Shown here: piece after piece, positions 7,637 to 16,771 of the stretch | Layout: each line of letters starts with the position of its first letter | How positions within the stretch are numbered: position 1 is the first letter of the stretch | Assembly (NCBI GenBank): GCA_024640885.1 | Contig: JAHEEC010000003.1 | Span: forward strand, 1-33,194 | Length of the DNA stretch: 33,194 nucleotides | From: Bacteroidota bacterium | GTDB taxonomy: Bacteria > Bacteroidota > Bacteroidia > Bacteroidales > GCA-2748055 | Direction: 5' to 3' | Position numbers and translations under genes: made by a program | Notes under the pieces: model-generated | The model's input: the letters and a program-made list of their open reading frames with translations, nothing else | What the model was told of the DNA's origin: nothing | The model's database searches: none

Positions 7637-9385
7637 CTACAGGGTGACCCTTAAATACAATTCCTTCAGCTGTGCTTCCGAGATGGTGGAGGGCGTATCG
7701 ATCATCACATCGCGGCCCGCATTGTTTTTGGGAAATGCGATCACATCCCTGATGGAATCGATCCCCGCGAACATGGCCACCCAACGGTCGAATCCAAAGG
7801 CGATTCCCCCGTGAGGCGGTGCCCCGTAGCGAAAGGCACTCATGAGAAACCCAAATTGTTTGCGGGCCTCTTCTTCGGTGAATCCCAGCTTATCGAACAT
7901 CAGCTTCTGCAGTCCCTCATCATGGATCCTGATGGAGCCGCCACCGATCTCCACTCCGTTGATCACCAGGTCATAGGCTTTTGCCCTGACCTTACCCGGA
8001 TCTGTCCGCAACAGTTCAATGTCAGTTTCGTGCGGGCTGGTGAATGGATGGTGCATGGCATGGAAACGGCTGGTCTCCTCGTCCCATTCCAGCAAAGGAA
8101 AATCCACCACCCAGAGCGGGATGAAGGTGTCGGGGTCACGCAACCCCAACCGGGTCCCCATCTCGAGCCTGAGTTCACTGAGTGCTTTCAGGGTCAGTGC
8201 ACGCTCCCCTGCCAGCACCAGCATCAGGTCTCCTGGCTTTGCACCCAGCATCTGTGCCCACTCCTTCAGTGCAGCCTCATCAAAGAATTTATCCACAGAT
8301 GACTTCAGGGTGCCATCTTCCTGCAGCCTGGCATAGACGAGGCCCTTCATCCCCAGCTGGGGACGCTTCACAAAATCGGTCAGGTCATCCAGTTGTTTCC
8401 TGCTGTACCCTGCACATCCCGGGGCACAGATAGCCCCCACATATTCCACCGAATCAAAGACCTGGAACCCCTTCTGCTGAACCATTTTTGTCATTTCACT
8501 AATCTCCAGACCGAACCGGAGATCTGGTTTGTCATTTCCAAAACGGGCCATGGCCTCATCATAGGCCATCTTTGGAAACGCTCCTTCAATCTCCACCCCT
8601 TTGATGGTGCGGAAGAGGTGCTTGGCCAGCCCCTCGAAGGCTTCCAGCAGGTCATCCCGGTCCACAAAGGACATTTCACAGTCGATCTGGGTAAATTCGG
8701 GTTGACGGTCGGCCCTCAGGTCCTCATCCCTGAAACATTTCACGATCTGGAAGTATTTGTCAAATCCTGCCACCATCAGCAGTTGTTTGAAGGTCTGGGG
8801 CGACTGCGGCAACGCATAGAATTCCCCCGGGTTCATCCGGGAAGGGACCACGAAATCCCTGGCACCTTCCGGCGTTGATTTGATCAGAACCGGGGTCTCC
8901 ACCTCCAGGAATCCCTCCTGGCTCAAATATTTCCTTACCTCCATGGCCATCTGGTGGCGTAGCTGGAGATTTTTTCTCACAGGGCTCCTTCTCAGGTCCA
9001 GGTAGCGGTATTTCATCCGGATGTCATCTCCCCCGTCGGATTTGTCCTCAATGGTAAAAGGGGGCACAATGGACCGGCTCAGGATATCCAGTTTCTCCAC
9101 CAGGATCTCGATCTCCCCGGTAGCCATCTGGGGATTCTTGTTGCTTCTTTCGGCCACGGTACCCTCGCCCCGGATTACAAATTCCCGGCCCAGTTTCCGC
9201 GCCGTTTCGCAAAGGGCCGGATTGGTTTCCATATTAAATACAAGCTGCGTGATCCCGTACCGGTCACGAAGATCCAAGAAAGTCATTCCACCAAGATCCC
9301 TGGATTTCTGGACCCAACCGGAAAGAATCACCCTTTCCCCAACATTTGCGAGGCTCAATTGTCCGCAATTATGTGTTCTGTACAT
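7637..9385 (-). CDS. aspS: Aspartyl-tRNA synthetase
   Basis: The 582-residue enzyme charges tRNA-Asp. It has the N-terminal OB-fold anticodon-binding domain ([16 protein letters not shown], 23-38), class II motif 2 at 218-235 ([19 protein letters not shown]), the bacterial GAD insertion (about 300-420) and motif 3 at 528-540 ([13 protein letters not shown]). Residue 31 is leucine; non-discriminating AspRS enzymes usually have histidine there, so this one looks specific for tRNA-Asp. The MYRTHNCG start is typical for the family. The intergenic region with the divergent tadA is 106 nt and holds -7-like boxes on both strands. Leader length would be about 55 nt if the minus-strand box at 9445-9452 is used. 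Confidence 0.97.
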   Translation of the reverse strand: MYRTHNCGQLSLANVGERVILSGWVQKSRDLGGMTFLDLRDRYGITQLVFNMETNPALCETARKLGREFVIRGEGTVAERSNKNPQMATGEIEILVEKLDILSRSIVPPFTIEDKSDGGDDIRMKYRYLDLRRSPVRKNLQLRHQMAMEVRKYLSQEGFLEVETPVLIKSTPEGARDFVVPSRMNPGEFYALPQSPQTFKQLLMVAGFDKYFQIVKCFRDEDLRADRQPEFTQIDCEMSFVDRDDLLEAFEGLAKHLFRTIKGVEIEGAFPKMAYDEAMARFGNDKPDLRFGLEISEMTKMVQQKGFQVFDSVEYVGAICAPGCAGYSRKQLDDLTDFVKRPQLGMKGLVYARLQEDGTLKSSVDKFFDEAALKEWAQMLGAKPGDLMLVLAGERALTLKALSELRLEMGTRLGLRDPDTFIPLWVVDFPLLEWDEETSRFHAMHHPFTSPHETDIELLRTDPGKVRAKAYDLVINGVEIGGGSIRIHDEGLQKLMFDKLGFTEEEARKQFGFLMSAFRYGAPPHGGIAFGFDRWVAMFAGIDSIRDVIAFPKNNAGRDVMIDTPSTISEAQLKELYLRVTL

Positions 9386-9421
9386 TTTACGCTATTTTAT
9401 GTGAGATGCCCTTTAGATTGT

Positions 9422-9429
9422 TATTTTTG
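9422..9429 (+). promoter_or_regulatory. Possible -7 box of tadA
   Basis: TATTTTTG matches TAnnTTTG. The best -33 candidate is TTTA at 9396-9399, 22 nt upstream, which is weak. The site lies in the short divergent region shared with aspS. Confidence 0.3.
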
Positions 9430-9444
9430 TAACACAATACCTTG

Positions 9445-9471
9445 CAAATTTAGTAACTTTTAAAGAGCAAG
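9445..9471 (-). promoter_or_regulatory. Possible promoter of aspS
   Basis: On the minus strand TAAATTTG (9452 to 9445) fits the -7 consensus. A CTTG lies at 9471-9468 but only 15 nt upstream, shorter than the usual 19-21, so the -33 part is uncertain. Confidence 0.3.
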
Positions 9472-9491
9472 TGTAAAAAAATGAGACCCGC

Positions 9492-9950
9492 ATGACATAT
9501 CCGATTTTCTCTGACGAGTACTTTATGAATGAGGCGCTTAAGGAGGCTCAGAGGGCTATTGAATCGGATGAGGTTCCTGTGGGTGCGGTCATTGTGAACC
9601 AGAACCGAATCATTGCGCGCGCCCACAACATGTCCAGGCAACTGAATGATGTCACTGCACACGCCGAAATGATCGCCATCACTTCCGCATCAAATTTCCT
9701 GGGGGCAAAATACCTGTTGGATTGTACCCTGTATGTCACACTGGAACCCTGCATCATGTGTGCGGCAGCCCTGAAATGGGCCCAGCTGGACAGGATCGTT
9801 TACGGCGCAGCTGACCCCCGTGAAGGGTTCTCCGTGCTTGACCGGCCCCTCCTGCACAAAAAAACCGAGGTGGTGCGGGGGATCCTGGAGGATCCTTCCT
9901 CCACCTTGCTGAAACAGTTTTTCATGACCCGCAGGGATATTCAGAATTAA
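9492..9950 (+). CDS. tadA: TadA, tRNA-specific adenosine deaminase
   Basis: The 152-residue cytidine/deoxycytidylate deaminase-fold enzyme converts A34 to inosine in the anticodon wobble position of tRNA-Arg(ACG). Zinc ligands and catalytic glutamate are all present: HAEM with H57 and E59, and PCIMC with C87 and C90. GAADPREGF (105-113) and the C-terminal LLKQFFMTRR fit TadA rather than guanine deaminase. The start is MTYPIFSDEYFMNEAL. It is divergent from aspS and convergent with aroA, with only 4 nt between the stops. Confidence 0.93.
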   Translation: MTYPIFSDEYFMNEALKEAQRAIESDEVPVGAVIVNQNRIIARAHNMSRQLNDVTAHAEMIAITSASNFLGAKYLLDCTLYVTLEPCIMCAAALKWAQLDRIVYGAADPREGFSVLDRPLLHKKTEVVRGILEDPSSTLLKQFFMTRRDIQN

Positions 9951-9954
9951 ATCC

Positions 9955-11190
9955 TTACCGAACGGGATTTGTTCTAAAACCGGCCCTTCCCAGCTCTTTC
10001 CAGAATCCGGGATATGACTTGGTCACCACCAGGGGATCCTCAATGGTGATATGGCCCATGGGAATGGCCAGGGGTGCGAAGGCCATTGCCATCCGGTGAT
10101 CGTGGTAGGTTTGAATGACCGGATCTGATTCACATTTGCACCGGATCCCCTCCCATGCGATCCAGGCACCGCCAGGTTCGGATTCCAACTGGAATCCCGC
10201 TTTCCCCAGCTCTTTTTCAAGGGCAGCAATGCGATCGGTCTCCTTGATGCGCAGGGTACGGGTGCCGGTGAACCGGAAGGGGACATCCATCGCGCAAAGG
10301 GTTACCGCCATGGTCTGCACCAGGTCGGGGCAACCCGTAAAATCATATTCCATATGCGCAGGCTTCGGGTTGCTTCCCGAATTAAGTGTAACCCCTTCCC
10401 TGCTGAAAGTACTCACCACCCCCAGCTCTTCAAACAGTCCTGCAACGACCGCATCCCCCTGAAGGCTGTTCCCTGTAAGATTGGGTAAAAGAATTTTTGA
10501 TCCCGGTAACAATGCTGCCACCTGGTACCAGTATGAGGCCCCGCTCCAGTCCGATTCCACCGCGAACCGCTCCACCCTGTAGGATTGCCTGGGTATCACG
10601 ATCTGCCGGCCGTCAAAGGTGGCCGCCACCCCGCATTGATTCATCAGCGCCACGGTCATCCCAATGTATGAACCCGACACCACCGATCCGGAAAGGGAGA
10701 TGCTCAGCCCCTCCTTCAACAGCGGGCCAATCATCATCAAAGCACTGATGAACTGACTGCTGATCCCCCCTTCTACGTGAATGCTCCCCCCGGTGATCGG
10801 TTTTCCGCATATCCTTAACGGGGGGCACCCCTCCCTTTCCAGATACTCAATCTCGCCCCCCAGCTCCCGAAGGGCCTCAACCAGCGGGCCGATGGGCCGC
10901 TCCTTCATCCGGGCAGAACCGGTTAAAACCACCTCTCCGGGTCTGATGGAGAAAAGGGCTGTCAGAAAACGCATGGCAGTACCTGCATGACCCACATCCT
11001 TTACGGAGGAGGGATCCTCCAGTGCCTTAATGAGATTTTTGGTGTCATCGCTATCAGAGAGATGATCAAGCTGTACCCGGGAATTGGCCAGTGAACGGAT
11101 GACAAGCATCCTGTTGGTGATGCTTTTAGAGGATGGAATATATATTGTATCTTGTATGGGTTTTAAAGGCCCGGAGATGATATATTTCAT
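9955..11190 (-). CDS. aroA: 3-phosphoshikimate 1-carboxyvinyltransferase (EPSP synthase)
   Basis: The enzyme joins shikimate-3-phosphate and phosphoenolpyruvate in the aromatic amino-acid pathway. Its 411 residues are slightly short of the E. coli length (427), as usual in Bacteroidota. Motifs in order: IPSSKSITNR with K22, GHAGTAMRFL (67-76), SSQ (144-146), CPDL with D289, LRIKETDR (313-320) and YHDHRMAMAF (362-371). The GHAGTAMRFL loop differs from the GNAGTAMRPL of E. coli: histidine replaces the asparagine and phenylalanine replaces the proline. This is the PEP/glyphosate-contact loop, so inhibitor sensitivity cannot be assumed. A perfect -7 box sits 4 nt before the ATG. Confidence 0.95.
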   Translation of the reverse strand: MKYIISGPLKPIQDTIYIPSSKSITNRMLVIRSLANSRVQLDHLSDSDDTKNLIKALEDPSSVKDVGHAGTAMRFLTALFSIRPGEVVLTGSARMKERPIGPLVEALRELGGEIEYLEREGCPPLRICGKPITGGSIHVEGGISSQFISALMMIGPLLKEGLSISLSGSVVSGSYIGMTVALMNQCGVAATFDGRQIVIPRQSYRVERFAVESDWSGASYWYQVAALLPGSKILLPNLTGNSLQGDAVVAGLFEELGVVSTFSREGVTLNSGSNPKPAHMEYDFTGCPDLVQTMAVTLCAMDVPFRFTGTRTLRIKETDRIAALEKELGKAGFQLESEPGGAWIAWEGIRCKCESDPVIQTYHDHRMAMAFAPLAIPMGHITIEDPLVVTKSYPGFWKELGRAGFRTNPVR

Positions 11191-11194
11191 GGTT

Positions 11195-11202
11195 CAAAGA
11201 TA
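11195..11202 (-). promoter_or_regulatory. -7 promoter box directly before aroA
   Basis: The minus strand reads TATCTTTG, a full match to TAnnTTTG, with four bases (AACC) between it and the aroA ATG. No good -33 TTG is seen 19-21 nt upstream. If used, the mRNA is leaderless or nearly so. Confidence 0.4.
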
Positions 11203-11252
11203 ATAATTAGCCTATATTCGCCCTGAAAATTAAAAGCAACGGTTTCTTTACC

Positions 11253-12431
11253 ATGATTAAGATTGATTTTGAAGATACGAAGACCGCCTTCAGCATTAAG
11301 ACAGACAGGGACCTCCGACGGGCCTATATCCTATTCAAGCTGATCTCATACTCCTGGCTTGTCAAGTTCGGGAACCCGGTGATCAGGGTTTTTTCAGCCC
11401 TGAGGATCCCCATCGGCTGGATCGTAAAACCGACGGCATTCAAGCATTTTGTGGGTGGGGAAACCCTGGAGGCGTGTCAGCCTGCAGTGGAAAAACTCCA
11501 GTCAGCCAATGTCCACTCCATCCTCGACTATTCCGTGGAAGGAAAGGAGAGCGAGAAAGCAATCAACGCAGCGCTCCAGGAGACATTGAGGGCCGTAAAA
11601 AATGCTGGCAACAACCCGGACATTCCCTTTGCCGTCTTTAAACCCACCGCATTTGGCAACCGCAGGGCGCTGGAGATCCTGAGCGGGGCCTCGCTCCCTG
11701 ACCGGGAGGTGATCAGGGAGGGTGAAAAATTCAGGGAAAGAATCGAACAGCTGTGCCAGACAGCTTTTGACAATGACACCCCCATCATGATCGATGCGGA
11801 GGATACCTTTTATCAGCACTTCATCGACCAGGTGGTGAAAGATATGATGAAGAAATATAATTATAAGAGGGCCATCGTTTTCAATACTTACCAGATGTAC
11901 CGGCACGACCGCATCGGGTTACTGGAAGAGGATATCAGGAGCGCCAGGGAGGAACGCTATTTCCTGGGCGCTAAATTTGTTCGGGGGGCTTATATGGAAA
12001 GGGAGAGGGAACGTGCCAGGAAACTCAGGTACCTGGATCCCATCCAACCTGACAAGGAGAGCACGGACAGGGATTTTAACCTGGCACTCAAGATCTCCAT
12101 GGATAATATCGACATGGTTTCTATCTTCAACGGAACCCATAACGAGTATAGCAGCATCTACCTTGCAGAGCTGATGCAGGAACGGAATATTGAACCGGGG
12201 GACCAACGGATCTGGTTCTCCCAGCTATATGGAATGAGTGAACACATAAGTTTCAACCTGGCCGCAGCCGGTTATAATGTGGCCAAATATATGCCATACG
12301 GTCCAGTCAGATTTGTCTTACCCTACCTGCTGCGGAGGGTGGAGGAAAATACTTCGGTAAAGGGACAAACCGGAAGGGAACTCATGCTCATCAGTAAAGA
12401 ACGCCAAAGAAGGAAGTCCAATGCAAGTTGA
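11253..12431 (+). CDS. Proline dehydrogenase (monofunctional)
   Basis: This FAD enzyme oxidises proline to delta-1-pyrroline-5-carboxylate. The 392-residue protein has the PRODH (beta-alpha)8 barrel motifs: IDAED (180-184), KFVRGAYMERE (241-251), GTHN (294-297), QLYGM (324-328) and YLLRRVEEN (358-366). It lacks the aldehyde dehydrogenase half of bifunctional PutA, and no P5C dehydrogenase gene is in the window. The enzyme normally feeds electrons to the quinone pool, so it likely associates with the membrane. Its last 11 nt overlap the next gene, a small membrane protein, which suggests translational coupling. It is divergent from aroA (62 nt between starts). Confidence 0.93.
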   Translation: MIKIDFEDTKTAFSIKTDRDLRRAYILFKLISYSWLVKFGNPVIRVFSALRIPIGWIVKPTAFKHFVGGETLEACQPAVEKLQSANVHSILDYSVEGKESEKAINAALQETLRAVKNAGNNPDIPFAVFKPTAFGNRRALEILSGASLPDREVIREGEKFRERIEQLCQTAFDNDTPIMIDAEDTFYQHFIDQVVKDMMKKYNYKRAIVFNTYQMYRHDRIGLLEEDIRSAREERYFLGAKFVRGAYMERERERARKLRYLDPIQPDKESTDRDFNLALKISMDNIDMVSIFNGTHNEYSSIYLAELMQERNIEPGDQRIWFSQLYGMSEHISFNLAAAGYNVAKYMPYGPVRFVLPYLLRRVEENTSVKGQTGRELMLISKERQRRKSNAS

Positions 12432-12900
12432 CAATCAGCGCAATACCTACCGCATCTGGCTGAGCAGGCTGGTAATGACCATTGTTTTCACCCTGATCAT
12501 CATCGTGATCATATTCCTTCCCTGGCTGGATGATCCGGAATCCAGGATCAGCAAATACCACCTGATCATCCTGATCGCTTTCGTTTACATTGTCCTGAAC
12601 CTTTACAATTACCTGAAGCGGCCCTATTTTGTCTCATACAGCGACCATGGCGACAGGATCGTCATGCGGTATTATCCCCTGAGCCTTTTTACCAGCAGGA
12701 AACATTCCATCGAAATCCCCAAACACCAGCTGGTCAGGTTCGAAATCAAGGAGTTCCTGTTCGGCACACAACAGAAAATCACCCTTTACCAGAATTTCAG
12801 GAACAAGGTGGCAAAATACCCGACCATCAGCCTCTCTGCAGTGGATAAGGAGGACCGGGAGAGGATCATCAAGTCGCTCGGCAAATACGCCACCGCCTGA
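12421..12900 (+). CDS. Small two-helix membrane protein coupled to proline dehydrogenase
   Basis: The 159-residue protein has two transmembrane helices at about 15-35 and 46-65, then a soluble domain (70-155) rich in beta strands that resembles a bacterial PH-like fold: VMRYYPLS, SIEIPKHQLVRFEIKEF and KITLYQNFRNK, ending in a helix DKEDRERIIKSL. I do not recognise a named family. Its ATG lies inside the end of the proline dehydrogenase gene, an 11-nt overlap in a different frame. It could help dock the dehydrogenase to the membrane (inference from coupling only). Confidence 0.65.
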   Translation: MQVDNQRNTYRIWLSRLVMTIVFTLIIIVIIFLPWLDDPESRISKYHLIILIAFVYIVLNLYNYLKRPYFVSYSDHGDRIVMRYYPLSLFTSRKHSIEIPKHQLVRFEIKEFLFGTQQKITLYQNFRNKVAKYPTISLSAVDKEDRERIIKSLGKYATA

Positions 12901-12926
12901 GTTTTCTGAAGCATCTCCGGTGGTCC

Positions 12927-12955
12927 TTGGAATGAATTAATTTCTGCTAACTTTA
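12927..12955 (+). promoter_or_regulatory. Possible promoter of the carotenoid-type gene pair
   Basis: TTG at 12927-12929 is followed after 18 nt by TAACTTTA at 12948-12955, close to the TAnnTTTG box except for the last base. It lies 62 nt before the start of the phytoene desaturase-type gene. Confidence 0.35.
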
Positions 12956-13017
12956 TTGGTCTGTTGCATGGGGAAATCCATGAAAGGAAGCTCCATGCAT
13001 GAAAGGTTCAGTCTCCT

Positions 13018-14508
13018 ATGGGTTCGCAAAAGAATGTAATTATCATAGGTGCCGGCATTGGAGGCATATCGACTGCTGGATATCTTGCCAGCAAAGGTTA
13101 TCATGTGACCATTTTTGAAAAAAATGCATTTCCCGGCGGAAGGTGTGGAAGATATGTGAAAGATGGGCACCGGTTTGATATCGGGGCCACCTTTCTGATG
13201 ATGCCGGGGGTCTATAAGGAGACATTCTCGGCCGTGGGAAAAAGCCTGACCGAAGAGTTGACCCTGTACCGGATCGATCCTGTATATAAAATCAAATTTC
13301 CGGATAAGAAGGAGATCCTGTTTACATCGGACCTTGCAAGGATGCAGGAACAATTTGAATCCCTGGAAAAGGGAAGTTATGCCAGGTTCCTGAAATTAAT
13401 GGGCAAGGGATTTAATATCTATGAAAAGTCCATGCGGCTCATCGATCGAAATTATTTTAAATTCCTCGATCTATCCCTATTAAAATATCCTTTTCTCCTT
13501 TTGAGGTACAAGGCATTTCATAACCACTATAAATACGTCAGCCGGTTTTTTAAAAGCGAGAAACTGCGGGCCCTTTTCACTTTTCAGAATCTTTACCTCG
13601 GGCAAAATCCATTTACCGCTTCGGGGATGTATCTCTTCCTGCCCTTCATGGAACTTGCTGACGGGGTTTACTTTCCAAAAGGCGGAATGCATGAAATTGC
13701 TGAAAGTTTGCTTGCGGTGGCAAAGGAAAACGGAGTGAAACTTCACTTAAACTCACCGGTTTCCAGGATTGAAGTGAATCAGCACAGGGCCACGGGGGTG
13801 GTCCTGAATGACGGATCATTCCATCCTGCCGATCTAATCGTATCCAATGCGGATCTGCCCTATGTATACAACCACCTGTTGCCTTCAAGCAGGAAAGCAG
13901 GAAGGCTCAACAAACTGAAATACTCCTGCTCGGCCGTGGTATTTCACTGGGGGGTCGACAGGGTCTATCCGCAGCTTGAGCAGCACACCGTAATGGTGTC
14001 GGGTGCGCACAGGGAGAGCTGCCGAACCATTTTCAGGGATCATTCCTTTGCCGAAGAACCCTCCATCTATGTGCATTCCCCGGTCAGGTCAGATAAAACG
14101 GCAGCCCCTGAGAACCAGGACTCTATCACCGCCATTGTCCACACCTCCAATATTGGGGATGGCGTCCAACCCGATTGGGAGGATATGAAGAAGCGGGCCC
14201 GGAAAGCCATTCTGAAAAGATTTGAAGAGGAAGGATTAAGTGATTTTGAGAAACACATAAAATTTGAGATCTGCTTTACCCCTTCCTCATGGAAATCGGA
14301 ATTTAACCTGACCAGGGGCGGTACTTTCGGCAGTTTGGCACATAATTTACTCCAGATGGGATTTTTACGCCCGGGGAACCATCATAAAAAGTACAGGAAT
14401 TTATATTTTGCAGGAGGAAGTACGCAACCCGGGAGCGGAATGCCGCTTTCATTGATTTCGGCAAAACTGGTTTCGGAACGAATCGAAAAAACATACAGGA
14501 ATAGGTAA
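13018..14508 (+). CDS. crtI: Phytoene desaturase-family FAD oxidoreductase (CrtI type)
   Basis: The 496-residue protein begins with an FAD-binding dinucleotide fold, VIIIGAGIGGISTAGYL (7-23), then FEKNAFPGGRCG, the CrtI-type GGR motif. The C-terminus has NLYFAGGSTQPGSGMPLSL, equivalent to the FAD-contacting G(G/A)xTxPGxG motif of carotenoid desaturases and isomerases. The phytoene synthase-type gene follows after 8 nt, so substrate and enzyme are probably made together. The exact reaction (number of desaturations, or dehydroxylation or saturation as in HpnE relatives) cannot be read from sequence. No crtE, crtY, crtZ or squalene-hopene cyclase gene is nearby. The start used is the first ATG of the open frame. 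Confidence 0.85.
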   Translation: MGSQKNVIIIGAGIGGISTAGYLASKGYHVTIFEKNAFPGGRCGRYVKDGHRFDIGATFLMMPGVYKETFSAVGKSLTEELTLYRIDPVYKIKFPDKKEILFTSDLARMQEQFESLEKGSYARFLKLMGKGFNIYEKSMRLIDRNYFKFLDLSLLKYPFLLLRYKAFHNHYKYVSRFFKSEKLRALFTFQNLYLGQNPFTASGMYLFLPFMELADGVYFPKGGMHEIAESLLAVAKENGVKLHLNSPVSRIEVNQHRATGVVLNDGSFHPADLIVSNADLPYVYNHLLPSSRKAGRLNKLKYSCSAVVFHWGVDRVYPQLEQHTVMVSGAHRESCRTIFRDHSFAEEPSIYVHSPVRSDKTAAPENQDSITAIVHTSNIGDGVQPDWEDMKKRARKAILKRFEEEGLSDFEKHIKFEICFTPSSWKSEFNLTRGGTFGSLAHNLLQMGFLRPGNHHKKYRNLYFAGGSTQPGSGMPLSLISAKLVSERIEKTYRNR

Positions 14509-14516
14509 AAAGTGAG

Positions 14517-15440
14517 ATGGGTACAGAAATAGATAAAATCATTCATAGCATCGCTTTTGAAAATATTGAAAAGCATCCCAATATCCTGATTGCTGCCAGG
14601 TTCTGGGATGACAGGAGATACAATGCCGCAAAGGTTTGCTACCGGTTTATGCGCATGATCGATGATCACATCGACGACCGGAGGGCCCAGGATAAAGAGA
14701 TCGGCTGCCTGGAAAAAGAGGAGCTGAGCGAGAAAGTAAACAACTGGATCGATTGCCTGGACAGGGCCCATGAAAATGATCCGTTTTATCTTGAATTGAC
14801 TGAAACCGTATCCAGGTTCAACATCCCGCTGCAACTTTTTCACAATTTTGCAAAGTCCATGCTCTATGACATCGACCACAACGGCTTCCCCACCCTGAAC
14901 GATTTCCTTGAGTACGCGGAAGGAGCCTCGGTGGCCCCGGCATCCATATTTGTACATCTGTGCCTTTTATCCGAGGAAAATAACCGGTTCGTCAATGCTG
15001 GCTTTGATGTGATAAAACTGGCCCGGCCCTGTGCCATCTTCAGTTATCTTGTGCATATCATCCGCGATTTCCAGGAGGATCAGTTGAATAACCTGAATTA
15101 TTTTGCCGATGACATCCTTGCACGAAATAATCTCCTTCCTTCCGATTTAAAGGAAATTGCTCACGGGGGAGCTGTGACTGATTCGTTCCGCCACATGATG
15201 CAGGAGTATTATGACCAGGCCCGCGATTACGGGGTGCAGACAATGAATATCCTGCAAGAGCTGCAAACCAAAGTGAGCGGCCGGTATCTTTTCAGTCTTC
15301 ACATCATCTATAACCTCTATAAAATGGTGTTTGACCGCATTGATATCAGGCATGGCCACTTCACCACCAGGGAGCTGAACCCCACATCCCTGGAGATCAG
15401 GGAGAAGGTGCTGGAAGTGGCCTCAGGATGGCAGGGCTGA
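14517..15440 (+). CDS. crtB: Squalene/phytoene synthase-family protein (CrtB type)
   Basis: The 307-residue protein belongs to the trans-isoprenyl diphosphate synthase head-to-head family. The first aspartate-rich motif is in CYRFMRMIDDHIDDRR (D49, D50, D53, D54) and the second in IIRDFQEDQ (D184 and D188), the two Mg2+-diphosphate binding sites. The region between includes EYAEGASVAPA, the substrate-cavity segment. It probably condenses two C20 (phytoene) or two C15 (squalene-type) diphosphates; its partner CrtI-type gene just upstream favours a carotenoid-like product. dprA starts 74 nt downstream. Confidence 0.85.
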   Translation: MGTEIDKIIHSIAFENIEKHPNILIAARFWDDRRYNAAKVCYRFMRMIDDHIDDRRAQDKEIGCLEKEELSEKVNNWIDCLDRAHENDPFYLELTETVSRFNIPLQLFHNFAKSMLYDIDHNGFPTLNDFLEYAEGASVAPASIFVHLCLLSEENNRFVNAGFDVIKLARPCAIFSYLVHIIRDFQEDQLNNLNYFADDILARNNLLPSDLKEIAHGGAVTDSFRHMMQEYYDQARDYGVQTMNILQELQTKVSGRYLFSLHIIYNLYKMVFDRIDIRHGHFTTRELNPTSLEIREKVLEVASGWQG

Positions 15441-15514
15441 TCCCCGGATTTCTATTATTTTTTCCTTTGGGCTTCGATATATGCCACTGACAGCACATCA
15501 ACGCTGAAAAGTGG

Positions 15515-16642
15515 ATGCTTCACCATGACCCGACGGAGCTAAAATACAGGATCGCCCTGACCATGGCCCCGGATATTGGACCCGTCACTGCCGGAAAGCT
15601 GATCGGAAAGCTGGGATCTGCCCGGGCGGTCTTTATGCAGCATAGGGAAATCCTGGAAGGGATCCGGGGCATCGGGCCCCGGCTCTCCGCCTCCATCAAA
15701 ACACCTGCCCTGCTGATGCAGGCAGAAAGGGAAATTGAATTCCTGGAAAAACACCATGTGTCGGCACTCCGGATTGAAGATCCTGAATACCCCGGGCACC
15801 TTAAACAGTGTGCCGATGCTCCTATCCTGCTCTATACAAGAGGAGACCGCGGATTGCATTGCCGGCACAGCCTTAGTGTGGTGGGGACCCGCAGGGCCAC
15901 TTCCTATGGCAGGGATGTATGCAGGGAGATCATCAAAGGGCTTTCAGAGAAGGTGGAGGACCTTGTCATTGTCAGTGGCCTGGCATACGGGATCGATGTG
16001 ATCGCCCACAGGGCAGCCCTTGAATTTGGACTGCCCACCGTGGCTGTGCTAGGCCATGGCCTCGCAACCATTTACCCCCACGCACATCGGGAGATGGCAA
16101 AAAAAATCATTGATGGGGGGGCCCTGGTAACCGATTTTCATTCAAAGACGGGTCCCGAACGCAACAATTTCCTTCGCCGCAACAGGATCATAGCGGGATT
16201 GTCCCAGGCCACCCTGGTCATCGAATCGGCTGAAACGGGAGGGGCACTGATTACGGCAGACCTGGCCGATTCTTATCACCGGGACGTACTTGCCGTACCG
16301 GGAAGGGTCAGTGATACACGATCCAGGGGATGCAACGGCCTGATTAAAAACAACCAGGCCGTTCTGGTGGAATCCTCCGACGATGTGATCCGCCAGTTAA
16401 ACTGGGAGGGGCGTGTAGAAGTGGTGAAACCAAAAACCATCCCCCCACTATTTCCATCTGAAGAGGAGCAACGGATCCTCCTGCAGATCGGCGAGAATCC
16501 CGGCATTGATCCGGGAGGGCTCACCGGCACAACCGGGATCCCCATCCACAGGATCCTCTCCCTTCTCACCGAGATGGAACTCAGGCAGTGGATCTCCGTG
16601 GAACCAGGGAACCGCTACTACACCAGAATCTCCATTTCATGA
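15515..16642 (+). CDS. dprA: DprA/Smf, DNA-processing protein
   Basis: DprA binds incoming single-stranded DNA and loads RecA during transformation; it is widespread even in species not known to be competent. The 375-residue protein has an N-terminal SAM/HhH-like region (IRGIGPRLSASI, 50-61), a Rossmann-like core with VVGTRRATSYGRD (122-134), SGLAYGIDVIAHRAAL (154-169) and FLRRNRIIAGLS, and a C-terminal winged-helix domain (about 315-375) that ends RYYTRISIS. Length matches the three-domain type. The start MLHHDPTELKYRIAL is the first ATG in frame. Confidence 0.93.
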   Translation: MLHHDPTELKYRIALTMAPDIGPVTAGKLIGKLGSARAVFMQHREILEGIRGIGPRLSASIKTPALLMQAEREIEFLEKHHVSALRIEDPEYPGHLKQCADAPILLYTRGDRGLHCRHSLSVVGTRRATSYGRDVCREIIKGLSEKVEDLVIVSGLAYGIDVIAHRAALEFGLPTVAVLGHGLATIYPHAHREMAKKIIDGGALVTDFHSKTGPERNNFLRRNRIIAGLSQATLVIESAETGGALITADLADSYHRDVLAVPGRVSDTRSRGCNGLIKNNQAVLVESSDDVIRQLNWEGRVEVVKPKTIPPLFPSEEEQRILLQIGENPGIDPGGLTGTTGIPIHRILSLLTEMELRQWISVEPGNRYYTRISIS

Positions 16643-16693
16643 ATCCCAGGGGCTGCATCCGAACTGCTATTTGACACTGTTTAATGACATATG

Positions 16694-16718
16694 CCGGGTA
16701 TGCCCTTTATCATACCGG
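16694..16718. repeat. Inverted repeat upstream of gdhA
   Basis: CCGGGTATG (16694-16702) and CATACCGG (16711-16718) form an imperfect inverted repeat with one bulged G and an 8-nt spacer. It overlaps the likely -33 region of gdhA, so it could be an operator. No T-run follows, so it is a poor terminator for dprA. Confidence 0.35.
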
Positions 16719-16737
16719 ACTCTCCATAATAGTTTTA
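16706..16737 (+). promoter_or_regulatory. Possible promoter of gdhA
   Basis: TTTA at 16706-16709 is followed after 20 nt by TAGTTTTA at 16730-16737; a second TAGTTTTA begins at 16736. Both deviate by one base from the TTTG and TAnnTTTG boxes. The leader would be about 30 nt. Confidence 0.3.
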
Positions 16738-16771
16738 GTTTTACGTTCAGTTGAACCCATAAAAAACCAGT

